Shown here piece by piece: positions 1-39,429 of a DNA stretch of 64,000 nucleotides. Position 1 is the stretch's first letter; the number at the start of each line of letters is the position of its first letter. The stretch lies in assembly GCA_020086605.1 (NCBI GenBank), contig JACBWW010000004.1, forward strand, positions 7,194,743-7,258,742. Direction: 5' to 3'. A program made the position numbers and the translations under genes. The notes under the pieces were generated by a model, which saw only the letters and a list, made by a program, of their open reading frames with translations, was not told the origin of the DNA and did not search any database. Source of the stretch: Lanius collurio (taxonomy: Eukaryota; Chordata; Aves; Passeriformes; Laniidae).

Positions 1-3000
1 AGGTTAGAAGCTGATCCCAGAACAGCTCTTTCAGTAGTTGAATTTCCTTGGTTGCATTTTAACCTTAATAGCTCTTTAATTACTGCTCTTATTTTCAAAT
101 CTAATATACATCTGTGTCATATTAATGAATATTCATTGTCACTGGAGAGGTATTAAATGCATTTTTACCTGTGTTTCCAAGGGAATAGATGCCAGCTGTG
201 TGTATTATTATCTAATTTCAGCCTGTCCTCAGCACTGTAATAGTATCAAGACCTATTAGAGAAGACTCACAGATACATAAAAATAACAATGAATGATTAT
301 TTACTTGCTTAACAGTAGCACTTAAGGATTCCTGCCAAGATCATGGCTCTGCTGAGCAAGGCTTTATGCAGACTACAGCACAAGAGGTGGCCTTGCCTGA
401 CACAGCTGACCCCTGAAATGGGAAACACAGTGAAGTGCTGCAGCAAGGATGTAGCAGTGGAGTATTGTGATTATTTGAGTGCCTTCTAGTTCCTTGGAGG
501 GTTCTGCCTGGCTTTATTGCCTTTGATGGCATGTGAGCACGGTGTGGAGCAGAGAGGTATGTGTTGTAGGTATCTGCTTTGTGATTGTCTTGTCTTGACA
601 GCAGAGGTTGCATAAATCCAGGAAACGCCTCCTGTTGCAGTTGTCATCACACAACTGCACCAAGTGCAAATGTGTGTATGGTTAACCTGTGTGCTTGCAC
701 TAGGCCCACCTTACACTTTCTTATCTGCATTCATTCCTTTATAGGCTATAGATGGAGCAGAAGGCTGTCCACTGTTCAGAAAGTATCAAGCTGTGCTGCA
801 ATTTCAATGAGTGTGATTGAATCCCATGCTTCTTAGCTTCTCCTGACTTCCTGCAAGGGCTAGAATGAAATTCCTCTCATGAAAAATTGTATTGGCACTA
901 ATGCTAGCTGGACTCCTTCCTTGAAATGTATGAGTCTGTACATGAAGTGTAGATGAGAAGTTGGGAGTCTCCTGTGCTCCAGACTAGCTGGAGTGAGAAA
1001 ACATCCCATTTTCCCATGCCAGCACTGAAAGTGTTTGTCTTCTGAAAGACAGACACCTCTGGGTGCAATTTCCCTAGCTGGTTCCCTCCTAGCCCAAGAG
1101 GTCTAGGCAGCAGCATTTCCCTGTTTCTTGTCTATGACACTGATCTAGAAGGGATAAGATCAAGCTCTTGGGTTAGCATAAAAAACCTGGGGAAAAATCC
1201 TGGGGGGAAAGTTTTCACTCTGAGCACATACATGAAAGTCCTGGGCATCAGTCCAGAAGAGGGAAGCCAGGAGTTTATAGGTCTGGGAGAGGGATCAAAG
1301 AAACGTGCAGCAGCCACTTCAGAACAGGAGGAAGACCTAGACACCTCTAATAAAGACTCCTGGGAATACATGTCATCACTGGTGCCCTTGCCTTTGAGGG
1401 CAGCAGTTGGCCTTGACTCCTGCCAGCTGAGCTTCTGGCTGTCTCCAGACAGTTCCTGTCCACCTGAAAGTGTACACATCTGGGGCATGGTGAAAGCCAG
1501 AGCAGCTGCTGGAGGACAGGACCTTACCTGCAGAGTGCAGGGGCAGGAGCTCTCCTGAGCAGCCTGGCTTTGCACTTCCATGTCAACTGAGAAATCTTCT
1601 TGCATCCAAGCTCCAGGCATGCAATACTGGCCTGTGTGTGGCCATGCCTGGGAGGTACCCAGAGAAAAATCACTCCACCAGCCATTTCCATTTCTCATTG
1701 TATTGCCCAAGAGGCAGGAAAAGGATAAGAAGAAAGTTAGCTACAGGTACGACACCTTCCTACAAGCAAATGAACTCAGGAGACAAACCTTGCTCTCCTT
1801 TTTTGCCTTACCAGTCAGGAGCCCTAGCCAAGGGCTTGGTGCTAAAATGATTGCCCTAGAACTGAAATAATGTGTTTCTTTTCCCCAGCGTGAAGAAAGA
1901 CTGTCCTTTTCTGTGGTATCCAAGACAGTTGCAGCTCACAGGTATTTTTATAGCCCATGGCAGGCCACAGCTGTATCTCCCTAGGCACTTCTGGTCTGAG
2001 GTTTCTTAACAGGGCTTGGCAAAGCTGATGGCAGCACCCAGTTGGCATATAGGGCACCAGAAAGCAGCTTTCCTGAACCTGCTCCTTTCATTTATTAATT
2101 TTTTTTTGGTCAGATGACAGATCATCTCTTGGCTAGAGGTGCAAGATAAAACCACGAGAACACTGCAAGGCATTTATGTGGCCCCACAATCCATCATCTC
2201 CTCCAATGGTATGAGGGCAGCCTGACTTAAAAGCTGCGAAGGCTGAGGAGTGCTGCTGCTGTTGGGTGCATTGGCAATGAATGCTTGCCATCTGCTGGGA
2301 GGCAATCAGCCTGACAGGAGACTCTCTTGCATGTAGGAAAAGGAGAAAATACGCCAGTGGTCCCTGAAGAGCTGAATGGCATTTGGGCTTGCAGAGAGGT
2401 AGGAAGAGTATCCTCTGAGGAGGGTAAGCACAAAACAGTCAGGAAGCTCCAGTCTTGGGCACATGAGGGCTGACAGAACCCACTGCAGGATTTTAACATG
2501 CTAACATCCTCCTTGAGCCCTCCTTGGAGGTGCCTGACCCCATTGCAGAGGTGGCAGAAGGCAGTAGGTGTTTGTGTAACGAATGAATCTCAAAGCATTC
2601 GTTGGTAGCACTGAGCAGAGCCCTGGTGTGGTGGCATCTCACATTTCCACAGCACAATTTGCCAGTGTCTGTCAAGCTGTCTGTGTGCTGTTCACAGCAT
2701 ATGCCACTCCTGTCACAGCCTCCCCCCACTCCCCACAGCACCGAGATACTGCCCTGCCTTTGACATACTCTCAGGATTCAGCCATTTGTTATGCCACCAG
2801 CACATCCAGCCTGACTGGCATGGAACATCCTGCTCCCTAGTGTGTCAGCTCCTGGGAACACACGTCCAGCTGAAGAGCCCTCAGTCTTCCCAATGAGATC
2901 TTATTAATGTCTATGAGGACACAATCAGATTTCCAGCACAAAGTCTTGAAGAGCTGGTCTACTGATAGATGGACTAAACCTTCCCTTGCAATATAGGTAT

Positions 3001-4342
3001 TGGTACCCCAGGTGCAAGTCATATTACTACACTGTAAGATGCTGATTGTATTTTTAAGAGCAGCATCAACCTTCTGGGGCTGCTATCCCACTGCTGCACT
3101 GAATGAGATGGTGCACAAGAGGAGCAAAGTCAGGGAAAGCTCTGGGATCTTACTGGTATAGAAACCACGAAAGGAACCTGACAGTGCACGGACTGTGTTC
3201 TTGCTCTTCTAATTCAGAAAGATAAGAAACAAAAGTGGCAGCATCAAATGTCTTTAATTCACTGTATTTCATTATAGAGGATGCCCAAACTCCTATGAGG
3301 TACCTACATATTACTGGAAGGCAGCATTTACAAATGACCATTTTGCACCTCAGCAGAGCAAAATCCCCCATGCAGTGAGAAATTTGGGCACTTCTGCAGA
3401 AGAAGGGGGTGCAGGACCTTCCTTCTCCTGTCTCTGTCTCAAGTTGCAGACACATTTTATCAGTGGTAACACTATTTTAAGCAGCATTTAGTTCGGGCAC
3501 TTATTTCCAGCCCTCCTGTACCTACTAGACCATCTGGTCTGAGTGTTACCATAGCTTTGTGGTAAACAAGATGGGGAAAATGATCCAGGTTAAAATAAAT
3601 GCAGCAAGACTTTCCCCACAGAAAATAGTATCTCAGAAGAAGAACACAGGCTGTGTGAAGGCATAGGAGAAAGCAGGAGAGTCCCTTTATACAGTGTGGA
3701 CCAGGAATCTACACTTTGCATAATACCAGAAGAAAAGTAAAAGAGACTGAATAAAATCAGGTGGTAGCAGCAGGAGAAAGCAAGTGGCCTCAGACTCTGA
3801 TTTTTTGATTTTTTTTTCCAGATAGTTCCTACCAATTGTTCTTCACATTTGGAGTAGGGATAGAAAAATTGCTTTGACCAAGAGACTATCTCCAAACACC
3901 TCTTCCTAAATTCAGCCCAAATCTATGCTCTACTCTTTTCTGATTTCATTGTGTAAAACTCCCCAAACAAGGGCTTACTTAGACTATGATGTGTTATATA
4001 TAAGCTTAGAGGAAATGATGAGCTGGGATTGGAGTGTGGGATTGTGTGGTGCTCCAGGGACACTCCAGTGAAAGGATGTTCTTTTCCAAGTCTGGTCAGA
4101 ATGAAATGGTCCCCCAGGAAAAGAACAAGCTTGGCAATTCCAGGTATGCCTCCAGATTGAAGATGCTCAGTAGAGTGACTCTCCTAAGATTTTCTTCAGT
4201 AAATTATGAGGAAGGTTAGAAATAATTACAGTCTAGTAATCCTCTAAAGGGGTCTGCAAAATCTAACCTTTGATTAGTGTCATGATCTTCAAAATCAGAA
4301 GAAACACTAGCACTAGCATGTCACACTCTGCTCCCTGAGTAG
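1..4342. other. Non-coding left flank, including probable CYP46A1 3' UTR
   Basis: No exon-like coding segment recognised on either strand. The last CYP46A1 exon stops at 4343, so its 3' UTR must run leftward from here. Possible minus-strand poly(A) signals are ATTAAA (plus strand TTTAAT) at 3253-3258 and AATAAA (plus strand TTTATT) at 2091-2096; neither can be proven without transcripts. EML1 would be expected further left by synteny with human, but none of its exons is seen. Confidence 0.5.
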
Positions 4343-17054
<12,712 letters not shown>

Positions 17055-17226
17055 CCCCGCCGCTGCCAGCGCCTCCCCCCGCACCGAGCAAAGGGCGGCC
17101 GGGGCGGGCCGGGAGAATCCCCGCCTGCGGGCGGGGACGGCCCCGCTTAAAGAGCCCGGCGGCGGCGGCGGCCGGAGCTGAGAGCCTGGCGCCGTTCAAA
17201 CACACCCACACGGCGTAGGGGTATGC
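17055..17226 (-). promoter_or_regulatory. CYP46A1: GC-rich CYP46A1 promoter / 5' UTR
   Basis: Dense CpG, two GC-box (Sp-type) matches (GGGGCGGGCC at 17101-17110 and GCGGGCGGGG at 17127-17136), a (GGC)n run near 17160-17171 and a TTTAA element at about 17146-17152. The CpG-rich zone continues through exon 1 into intron 1 (to about 16600). The human CYP46A1 promoter is known to be GC-rich and Sp-factor dependent; the transcription start is not determined here. Confidence 0.55.
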
Positions 17227-17227
17227 A

Positions 17228-17622
17228 TACGGTCCAGAGGAGGACACTGAGATGCTCAGAGGGCGGTTGGAGCACCTCTCCTATGAAGCTAGGCTGAGAT
17301 AGTCGGGCTGTTCAGCCCAGAGAATAGAGGGCTCCGGGGAGACCTTATTGCAGGGGCTGCAAGAGAGCTAGAGAGGGACTTGTTACAAGGAAGGACACGT
17401 AGTGATAGGACAAGGGGGAATGGCTTTGGACTTAAAGAATGTAGATTAACTTAAAAATTAGATATTACGAATAAATTCTTTACTGTGAGGATAGCGAGGC
17501 ATTGGAGCTCGTTGCCCAGAGAAGTTGTGGATGCCCCATTGCTGGAAGTGTTCAAGACCAGGTTGAATGGGACTTTGAGCAACCTGGTCCCTTCCAATCC
17601 AAACTATTCTATAATTCTATTG
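17228..17622 (+). mobile_element. CR1 LINE 3' fragment next to the CYP46A1 promoter
   Basis: Matches the avian CR1 3' end from GTCCAGAGGAGGACACTGAG, through TTGCCCAGAGAAGTTGTGGA, to CAACCTGGTCCCTTCCAATC and the terminal ATTCTAT-type repeats. 5'-truncated; no open reading frame remains. Confidence 0.88.
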
Positions 17623-19488
17623 TATAGATGTGTGTGGATGTATGGATGGATATATGCTTTCCTGGGTGGAAATGATGCTCTGCACAAGTACATGAGGAGG
17701 TCAGGAAGGATGCATCACCTTAGTCCAGCAGTCTTTCAATTGCTGCAACAACACCCACTGCCTCCTATAAACCCTCCCATTCTTCCTTCCTCCTCAGAGA
17801 TTTGCTAGGTCACTCTACCAGTGCTGCAGCAGGTTGTGCCCACTCTGTCCCTTTGAAGGTCTCCTGTCTTTCATGTAGGGTGGCTGACTCTCCTCTCCAC
17901 CATTGCCACAGCTCTGAGTGCAGCAGAAGAAGCAGAAGCAGGATCCCTGCAGCCCCACTATGCCCAAAGGAAAACAAGCACTGCCAATCAGACTTTCACA
18001 AGACAACCCCATCACACACTCCTTCTCTGCACAAACTTTGCTCATCCATCTGGATGTAGCATACCAAGCTGTCTGGAATTTTACCATGTGAACTTTTCAC
18101 CTCTGTGTCTCTGCCTTGTTGGGCAGCACCATAGGAGATGCTGCAGGAGTTTTCATGCCATTTCCAATGGGGTGCATTTTCCCTGCACCTCTCTCCCAGC
18201 AGCTCCCATATGGCCATGGCTCTCTGCAGAAGGAGGGAGTAGATGTAAGTCATGGAACCCCCTGGTTTTGTCCATCTGATGCATCAGTCATCTGCCAGGC
18301 ACCTCCAAGAGTCAGCTTGCTACAGTTTCCAAGTGAAACTGACTGTGCTAGAGGGCCAGGTTTTCCTTGGTTTTCTTAGGTCATTTATGCTGGTGTTTGA
18401 GACTAGCAGATCAGAGAGAGCAGGGAAAGACTATCAAAGCAACCACAGCATATGCTGGAGTAAGGTGAGAGATTTAATTTTTGTTTCAAAATATAAATAG
18501 TTTTGAATGGGCTGTTAGTGACAGAGGAAGAGGGGAGTCAATGGTGATGGGGAATTTATGGAGCACTTAAATTTTATGTGTTATTTATGCTGTTTTCCTG
18601 TGTGGTTGTGTGCCCATGTATCCCTCAGGGCAACTTAGTGGCCAGCATCTGCTGGCCACCTTCAACTAAACCTGCCATGGAAACACAGATCACAAAATTC
18701 TGGAAAACCAGAGCAGATTAAAGGAATTTCACTGGCTGTATAGTGTGAGCTAGGCTAAAGAAAGATTTGGTATCAGAGACCTTAGAGGGTGACAGGAATC
18801 TTCTTTTGAAGTCCCCAGGAGCCAGCACCTCTCCTGGCAGGCATGGCTGAAGCCTGCCCATGTCTGGGTCACAACAGCCCAGGAGGCCCTGGAGAGGCAG
18901 AAGGACCAGAAACTCAACAGAAAACTGTGGAAGCTGTCAAAACCCGCCAGGAGTTCCTGAGCTTTTTCTTTTGGCTGGCCACCATGCTCAGCAGAGAGGA
19001 GGGAAAAACCACTTGAGCTGCCTTTTGGGAACAAATACACCTGACCACTTCATCTCCAGCCTGCTGGTGGGCAGAGCTGCTGCAGAGCTCCAGGGAACAT
19101 ACTTGGAGGCCAGCACTGCTCTTCTGGCTTCTCCTCACATAGCAGGAGGGTTTGGTAGTAACACCACACAATAACCTCAGAGAAATAGTGTCTCTTAATA
19201 ACAGTTAAATGGTACAAAATACTAGAAACCAGAGTCTCCAGCTGTTACAATGCAACACAATGGAGAAAAAGCTGGTGGTATTTTTTAAAATATTATTTAG
19301 TGTTCTGTTACATTCAATTTTCATTCAATATTACATTGATTTTTCTTGACCTGGTAATTCCTCCTTTGGTTTAAAATAATTGCCTAACAACCATCAATTA
19401 TTTCCCCCTCTGTTTTGAGTACATATTCTCAAAGACCATCATTACTATCTAACTATTGGTTTTGTTTATCTTAATTGAAGCTACTTCT

Positions 19489-19489
<1 letters not shown>

Positions 19490-19524
<35 letters not shown>

Positions 19525-19602
19525 GTTTGTTTGTTTGTGGGTTTTGTTTTGTTTGTTTTGGGTTTTTGTTTGTTTGGGTTTTTGTTTGTTTTGTTTGTTT
19601 TT
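19490..19602. repeat. Poly-T (28) followed by (TTTG)n / (TTTTG)n low-complexity tract
   Basis: An uninterrupted run of 28 T at 19490-19517 is followed by about 80 bases of TTTG and GGGTTTT type repeats. Confidence 0.9.
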
Positions 19603-19758
19603 CTCCAGTTAAAGCTGTAGTTTTAAAATTGCTTATTTTTGGTAAAAAGCTACTATTTCTTCTCACTGGTCAGACAGTATGCATAATGATATCATGGTAT
19701 GAATATCCATCACTAGGAAAGACATAGCTGATAGCAAGAATAGCATCCCTCAGAGAAA

Positions 19759-19806
19759 GTTAAAAAACTAAAGCTAGGTGATGTTAAAAAACTAAAGCTG
19801 GCTGAT
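19759..19806. repeat. 24-base tandem duplication
   Basis: GTTAAAAAACTAAAGCTAGG plus TGAT is followed directly by a second copy differing at two positions. Confidence 0.85.
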
Positions 19807-20039
19807 GAAGCCACATCTTTAAAGACATTCAATGACCTTCTTGATGAGACATTGATTTTCTGAGTTTCATCAATGTTTTTTCAGCATACTTCAAGAATAG
19901 ATTGTAACTATCTGTAAGTTGTTCTTTCTTTTGGAATCATCTTAGAATAATTCCTGTGAAAAATTCCTGCTCTTATCTTGTTTGTGAGCAGCTCACCAAG
20001 AGGTGATATAATACTTGGTATTTTATATATTTTGATGGG

Positions 20040-20460
20040 AAAGAGAGGCTATGTGATACAGCTCTGATCCCCGAGTAGATCAGGTAAGGTCTCAAAATTA
20101 ACCTTCTCAGGCAATTATAATTATCGGCTGATAACTCCCCCAAGTATTCAGCCTGGGTACACTACAGAAATTATCTTATTTTTAATGCTTTAAATATGAG
20201 ATCTTATAAAAACTTTTATTTGTGTTCTAATAAACTTTAATACAACCCTTTGTTTGTATTCTAAGGTGTTTCTATACCCCTGAGGGAAGGACCTGATCCC
20301 AAGGAACGCCTGTGTTTATGATCTGCGAGCTGCCGGGGACTGAACTGCCACCGCGTGGACACTTTGCCAACCTGCACATTCCCTCAAAAAGGAGGAGCGA
20401 TTGAGATTTGGGAGCCCATCAGAAGAGCAGAGAACTGGGAACTGATAGCAGGTGAAGTTC
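20040..20460 (+). repeat. Possible solitary LTR relic
   Basis: TATAAAA at 20205-20211 lies 24 bases before AATAAA at 20229-20234, with a GC-richer downstream part, a layout common in retroviral LTRs. No target-site duplication or terminal TG/CA pair could be fixed, and no internal retroviral sequence is seen. Confidence 0.2.
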
Positions 20461-21089
20461 CAAGGTGAATCTGAAAAGTTAGTGAGACATAGGGTTGGTC
20501 TGAAAGTCCCGCTCTCGTATGCTTGGCTTTTCGTGGCTATTTAGGTTTGTAAACATACTCTGTTCTCTCCCAGAAGGTGTGGCATTGTTTAAGCTGTAAG
20601 TCAGGAGCAAGGAGAAGGCACAGCATAGGTAGCTCTTGTGCTGGGAAATGCCTTCAGCAGCACACGAACAGCCAGAGGGTTGGGCGTCCTGCTCACTCAG
20701 AATGCAGAATGCAGATGTGCACAGGAAAACTCTCATTAAAAGTTAATAATAATAAAAGAGCTGATCTAAAACTAGTTGTTTTGCCACGGATTACACTGAA
20801 TACAGACTCAAACTTTGCAAAACAAAATCTGTAGTGGGTTAGGTGTTACTTACCCAACATTGCCAAGTACAGACCTTTGCAGTGATTTTCACCTTGAAGT
20901 AGCTGTCCCCCAGCCCATTTATACTGAGGTCCTGGTCATTCTCACCCCAAAAAGTTTTCCAGCATGGAGTGGACAAGTAATTGACAAGCTGTTAATAATA
21001 ACAAAAACGGTCTAAGTGTTTAGTGATTGCCTACAGCTAATGCCCCTGAGGAACAAACTACCTGATACAACTGACTGAACACTACAGAC

Positions 21090-21158
21090 TTTCTTTTTTT
21101 TTTCTTTCTTCTTTTTTTTTTTTTTTTTTTTGTTGTTGTTGTTGTTGTTGCTGTTGTT
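21090..21158. repeat. Pyrimidine tract plus (GTT)n microsatellite
   Basis: T/C-only sequence from 21090, a run of 20 T, then seven GTT units and a CTGTTGTT end. Confidence 0.9.
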
Positions 21159-24100
21159 AAAAATAGCATCCCTATTTACCACATTATTGTAAAGGAACGG
21201 CTGCCATTTCCATCATAGCTGCTTTTCTGACAATGTTGAAACATTGCTCGAGGCAGCTCCATACCTACACCTGTGCCCCAGACATGAGAACCTTGGGAAA
21301 GTTGTGTACGAGGCAGAAAGTTATGATCTGAACACATCAAATGGGTTCCATGTCTTGTTTGTTTACAGAGGAAAAAGCTATGATTTCTTAAAGCTTAAAT
21401 TTGGAATGCAGTTAGTAGTTATCAGAATGCTTATATCTCTTTTCATATAGAAAAAAAAAATGTGTGTTTCTGTCTGAAAGTATCTAAGGAGGCCATGCTG
21501 ACCTTTTAGAGAGGACTACTGGCATGTTTCCGAGAAGAAAGCAGACTTGGATTTTAATACGTTGTGACTGTTTTTCTCCTCTGAGCTTCTGAATTTCTAT
21601 GTTGACCACACCCAAACAGCGACAGGCTCAGCTCTCCTACAGAGGGACGGATTAGCGCTGGGGATTGTCCCCCCCACAGCCACACCAATGCTAACACGAG
21701 GAAGAAGAGGCAGGCTGAGCTTGTGACATCCCTGGGAGGGTTTGGCTGGGTTTGGGCCCTGGGGCAGGGCAGGAGTATCGGAGCTGCTGTTCTCCCTTGG
21801 CCATCATAAAGCCCAACACAAAGGTCTATCCTGTGAGAGGTGGGGGAGAGGCTGATAGGGGAGATAGAGGCCGGAGAAACACGATGGCAGCATGTGAAGC
21901 TGGGGGCCCAGGCTCATCTTTGCACCCAGTGCCAGTGTCACCCACAGTGCCACCGCTGAGCTTTCTGAGCTGGAGTCATGCCTTCAGGACAGTTTGGTCA
22001 GACCTCTGTGCTGACTGATGTGAGACACGAACCTCATGCTGCTCATACCCTGCAGCCTGACACAAAGCCCAAATGGCCCTGACATGGAGGATTATCCTCA
22101 TGGCATGCTCAGCACCCAGGAGGGTTTTGCCAGCATTTGAGTGAGAACCTCTGATATAACCCCCCACCTATTTCACTATCCCTCCACTGCCTGGACAGCA
22201 AGCTCTGAAGATTATTCCTAGAAATGTTGGGAAGATTTATCTATTAGATTTCTTGGAAAGAGCATGGTAAATCCAAATGAAGATAATGTTTATACCACAG
22301 ACGGCAACGCAGTATGGCAGTGCTCAGGCTGGCTGCTGGGCACCACAAGGATGTAAGTGAAAAATCCTGAGCTCTGGGCAGAGCTACTCTGCCTTGGAGG
22401 CAGAGAAAAATACATGGAAAGGCTGAGTTTATACTGTTCCCTTCAAGATAGGCTGGGTCCTCTATGTAATGCAGCCGTACTAACTTAAGGAAAGGAAAGA
22501 TATGTAAGGAAAAATGCAGGTGCTCCAGTCTCTGTCACAGAGCTGAACCAGGAGAGAAGGCCATAAACCATACTGCTACTAAACAAAAGTTTGGAACTGC
22601 CACATAATACATGCAGAAGTCTGGTTGCACTGTGGGCTATTTTAAGATTTACCCTGAATTAGCATCCAGGAAGTATACTGTCATGTTCAAGCGTAGCAGC
22701 AGGGCTTATCAGTTTATCTAATGCTTGATTGGTGTGACATCCTGCTATATAAAAATGATATCAATAAGAATCCTATTAAACAACAGATGAGAGAGCAAAT
22801 ATTTAAATGCATGCGTACTTGTATGCTTTAAACAGTACAGGCTCACAATTTAAATACCAGTGAACTAGACTGACAGATACCAGGATTTAGAACAGATATT
22901 TTTTTAAACTTGGCAAGGACCACAATGGTCAGAAATACCTTTTCAGCATCACAGCAGCGTACTGAGCTGGCAGGCACAGACAGGCACACACAGCCTTGTG
23001 CGCTGAGCTGGCTCCATCCTATTTGAATGACTTCCCCACTCCGTGTAGGCTAGGAGAAAGGGTAAGAGGAAAACAACCCTTTACTTACAAGCCTTGTCCT
23101 TTCCTCTGCTGATAAATTTTTGCCTGTGGAGCTGACAGCACCCATGTAAGAGCATCAGCAAAACTCCTCACCAGCAAACAGGGGGGTGCAGGGCTCTGGG
23201 CTTGCTGCCAGCACGGCCGGGCACAGCTCGCTCTCACCCGCAGCTGCTCCCTGTGGGCTCGTTTCCCTGTGCCTCTGGCAGCCACCAGAGCCCGTGTGTC
23301 ACCCTGCCTGCTGGCCAGGGGTGGTGGCAATCGCCACCAGCAGCATCCAAGATGGATGTGGCCTCTGCTTTTCTCAAGAGGTTCTAATGGACTCAAGTGG
23401 GTAACTAATAGTTAAATTAGAAAAAGAGTACTTAATACTTAGAAAATGATGGTGAAATTCCTATGGCAGATATCCTGGAATCACCTCAATTCCTTTAGGA
23501 TAAATTTTATTGTGCTTCTACCCAGAAGTTTTTAAGTATTACTACAACCAAGATTAAAATTACCCAGACAGAGTTAGCTGAAATTTGGCTAAGGAGACAA
23601 AGGAAGTAGAAGAGAAATTTGGAGAAAGAAAGATTGTATCTCCACCTTCCTTTTCCTTCCAGCCCTCTAGTCCCACCAGCTCAATAGGTTCCAACTCTTT
23701 TAACAGAAGAATTTACAAAGGGCTCTCCTGTTCCCTGAACATTTTGATGTGCCTGAAGTGAATCTCTGCACTTGAAACAAATGAGTTTGCAACTTCACTG
23801 CAGTGGGAAAGGCCTAATAATAGTCTGGTGCCTTGATGGCATTTGTAGATTTTCAAGTGAAGTGAGAGTAGTACTTCTCAAAAGGCACTTTATACATCTG
23901 TTTGCCCTTTATACTTCATAAGAAGTAGGGGGAAATAATTTCTTTGGATCATTTGGTTTTGGATATTGAAGGTGTTCTTTAATATCAAAAAAAAATTAGC
24001 AAGAATTTATCAGAAAATTCAGGAAAAATATTTAAAACAAATTATTTACTCTGTACATGTTTTATGCTTAAGAAGATATCATCAACTTGAAATTGGGAAA

Positions 24101-24360
24101 TTAAAATAAATATCCACAGTAGGAGCTTTAGATACAAGGTTTTGGTTGTGAACTTTTCTGTGCACACTGGTCATTTTACATTTGAGTTTTTTGGGGGTAT
24201 TTTGTCTTTCTCATGTTCTTGTGTGAGCAGCAAAACTTATTGTGATTACACCAGGGAAAACAAATAACCAGGAAAAATGCTTTAATAAGAGAACATATGT
24301 CTCTCATCACCACTCAGGTGAAAAACACATTTCAGACAAAATAAGGTTGCTTTTGCTTGC

Positions 24361-24382
24361 TTTTTTTTTTTTTTTTTTTTTA
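24361..24382. repeat. Poly-T tract (22)
   Basis: Uninterrupted 22-base T run; on the minus strand it is an A run directly following ATTA. Confidence 0.9.
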
Positions 24383-24550
24383 ATATACTCTAAGAAGGGG
24401 CAAATATTACAGGATTATTGCCTCAATGCATTACCTCTTGTCTAATCATTCACACCCTTGAAAAACTGAATGAAAAAACCTGTGCATTCATAAAGTTTGG
24501 GAAAGTGGAGAAACACATGTGCAGTATCTTCAGAGTTAAACTGGCTAATG

Positions 24551-24612
24551 ATCCTGTTCATGTAAAAGGGACAGATTTTCAATCCTGTTCATGTAAAAGG
24601 GGTCAGATTTTC
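24551..24612. repeat. 31-base tandem duplication
   Basis: ATCCTGTTCATGTAAAAGGG plus ACAGATTTTC recurs 31 bases later as ATCCTGTTCATGTAAAAGGG plus GTCAGATTTTC. Confidence 0.85.
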
Positions 24613-25289
24613 TTTCTCCTTAGGCTAATGTAAACTGCTGAAATATTTTCCATGCAGTACGCTATGATTTCTTCTAAATTATCTGATTTTGCTTATCCTT
24701 GATGACCAACAGGTTTATACCAATAAAATGCATTACAGAAAAATAATTTTCCTTTAAATGAGTGGAAAGTTAAAAAAGTTTATACTTTTGTAATTTTCAA
24801 AGAAAGGCACAGATTTAGAAAGGCACATCCTTAGAAACCTCAGCTCAGAGCTGCACATGGCAAAGCAAGGCAAACAATGCAAGTGCTTCCATAAGAGTAA
24901 AACATGGTCATTTGGGAACATTTTTTTTGGCAAAACATTGTGAAGCACAGCTGAGGAATGCTGTATTTTGAAATGGGAAAGGGCAACAGGATGTATCTCT
25001 TTTCTGATCTATAAAGGCTGATGTTTGAGGGTTTCTTCCTACCAAAAACACTTAGAAATGCAGTCTCTATCCACAACATACTCATTCCAGTGCTTCGTTT
25101 TACTTTTTTTTTTTTTTCCCGTCTGAGGCAGATGCATGAGGACAACATGAAGAGAACATAAGATTACTTTAAACAGATGCAGCATCCTCCAGGCAGGGCA
25201 CACCCTCCTCAATACTGCAGCTGGTTTAGAGGGTTGGGCAAGAAAGGGATGTGCTCCAAGTCCCTCAGCTGCCTTGCCCAGCTCTTCTG

Positions 25290-39429
<14,140 letters not shown>

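Larger units (their letters stand above)
17623..25289. other. Intergenic region between CYP46A1 and HHIPL1
   Basis: No coding exon recognised. It holds the poly-T/TTTG tract, the pyrimidine/GTT tract, short tandem duplications and a possible LTR relic listed separately. The HHIPL1 3' UTR must start at 25289 going left; candidate minus-strand poly(A) signals are ATTAAA (plus TTTAAT) at 24380-24385 and AATAAA (plus TTTATT) at 23506-23511. Confidence 0.5.

Noticed and set aside
1132..1710. 192-codon open frame on the minus strand
   Set aside because: No recognisable domain, low-complexity Ser/Pro-rich composition, no splice or start context. Most likely a chance frame in the CYP46A1 3' flank.
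1..4342. Exons of EML1, expected by synteny
   Set aside because: No WD-repeat or HELP-domain coding segment seen; it probably lies beyond the left edge.
22680..22860. GATA-like sites and a TATATAAAA stretch as a promoter
   Set aside because: Sites are short and common in AT-rich DNA; no CpG enrichment, exon or other support.
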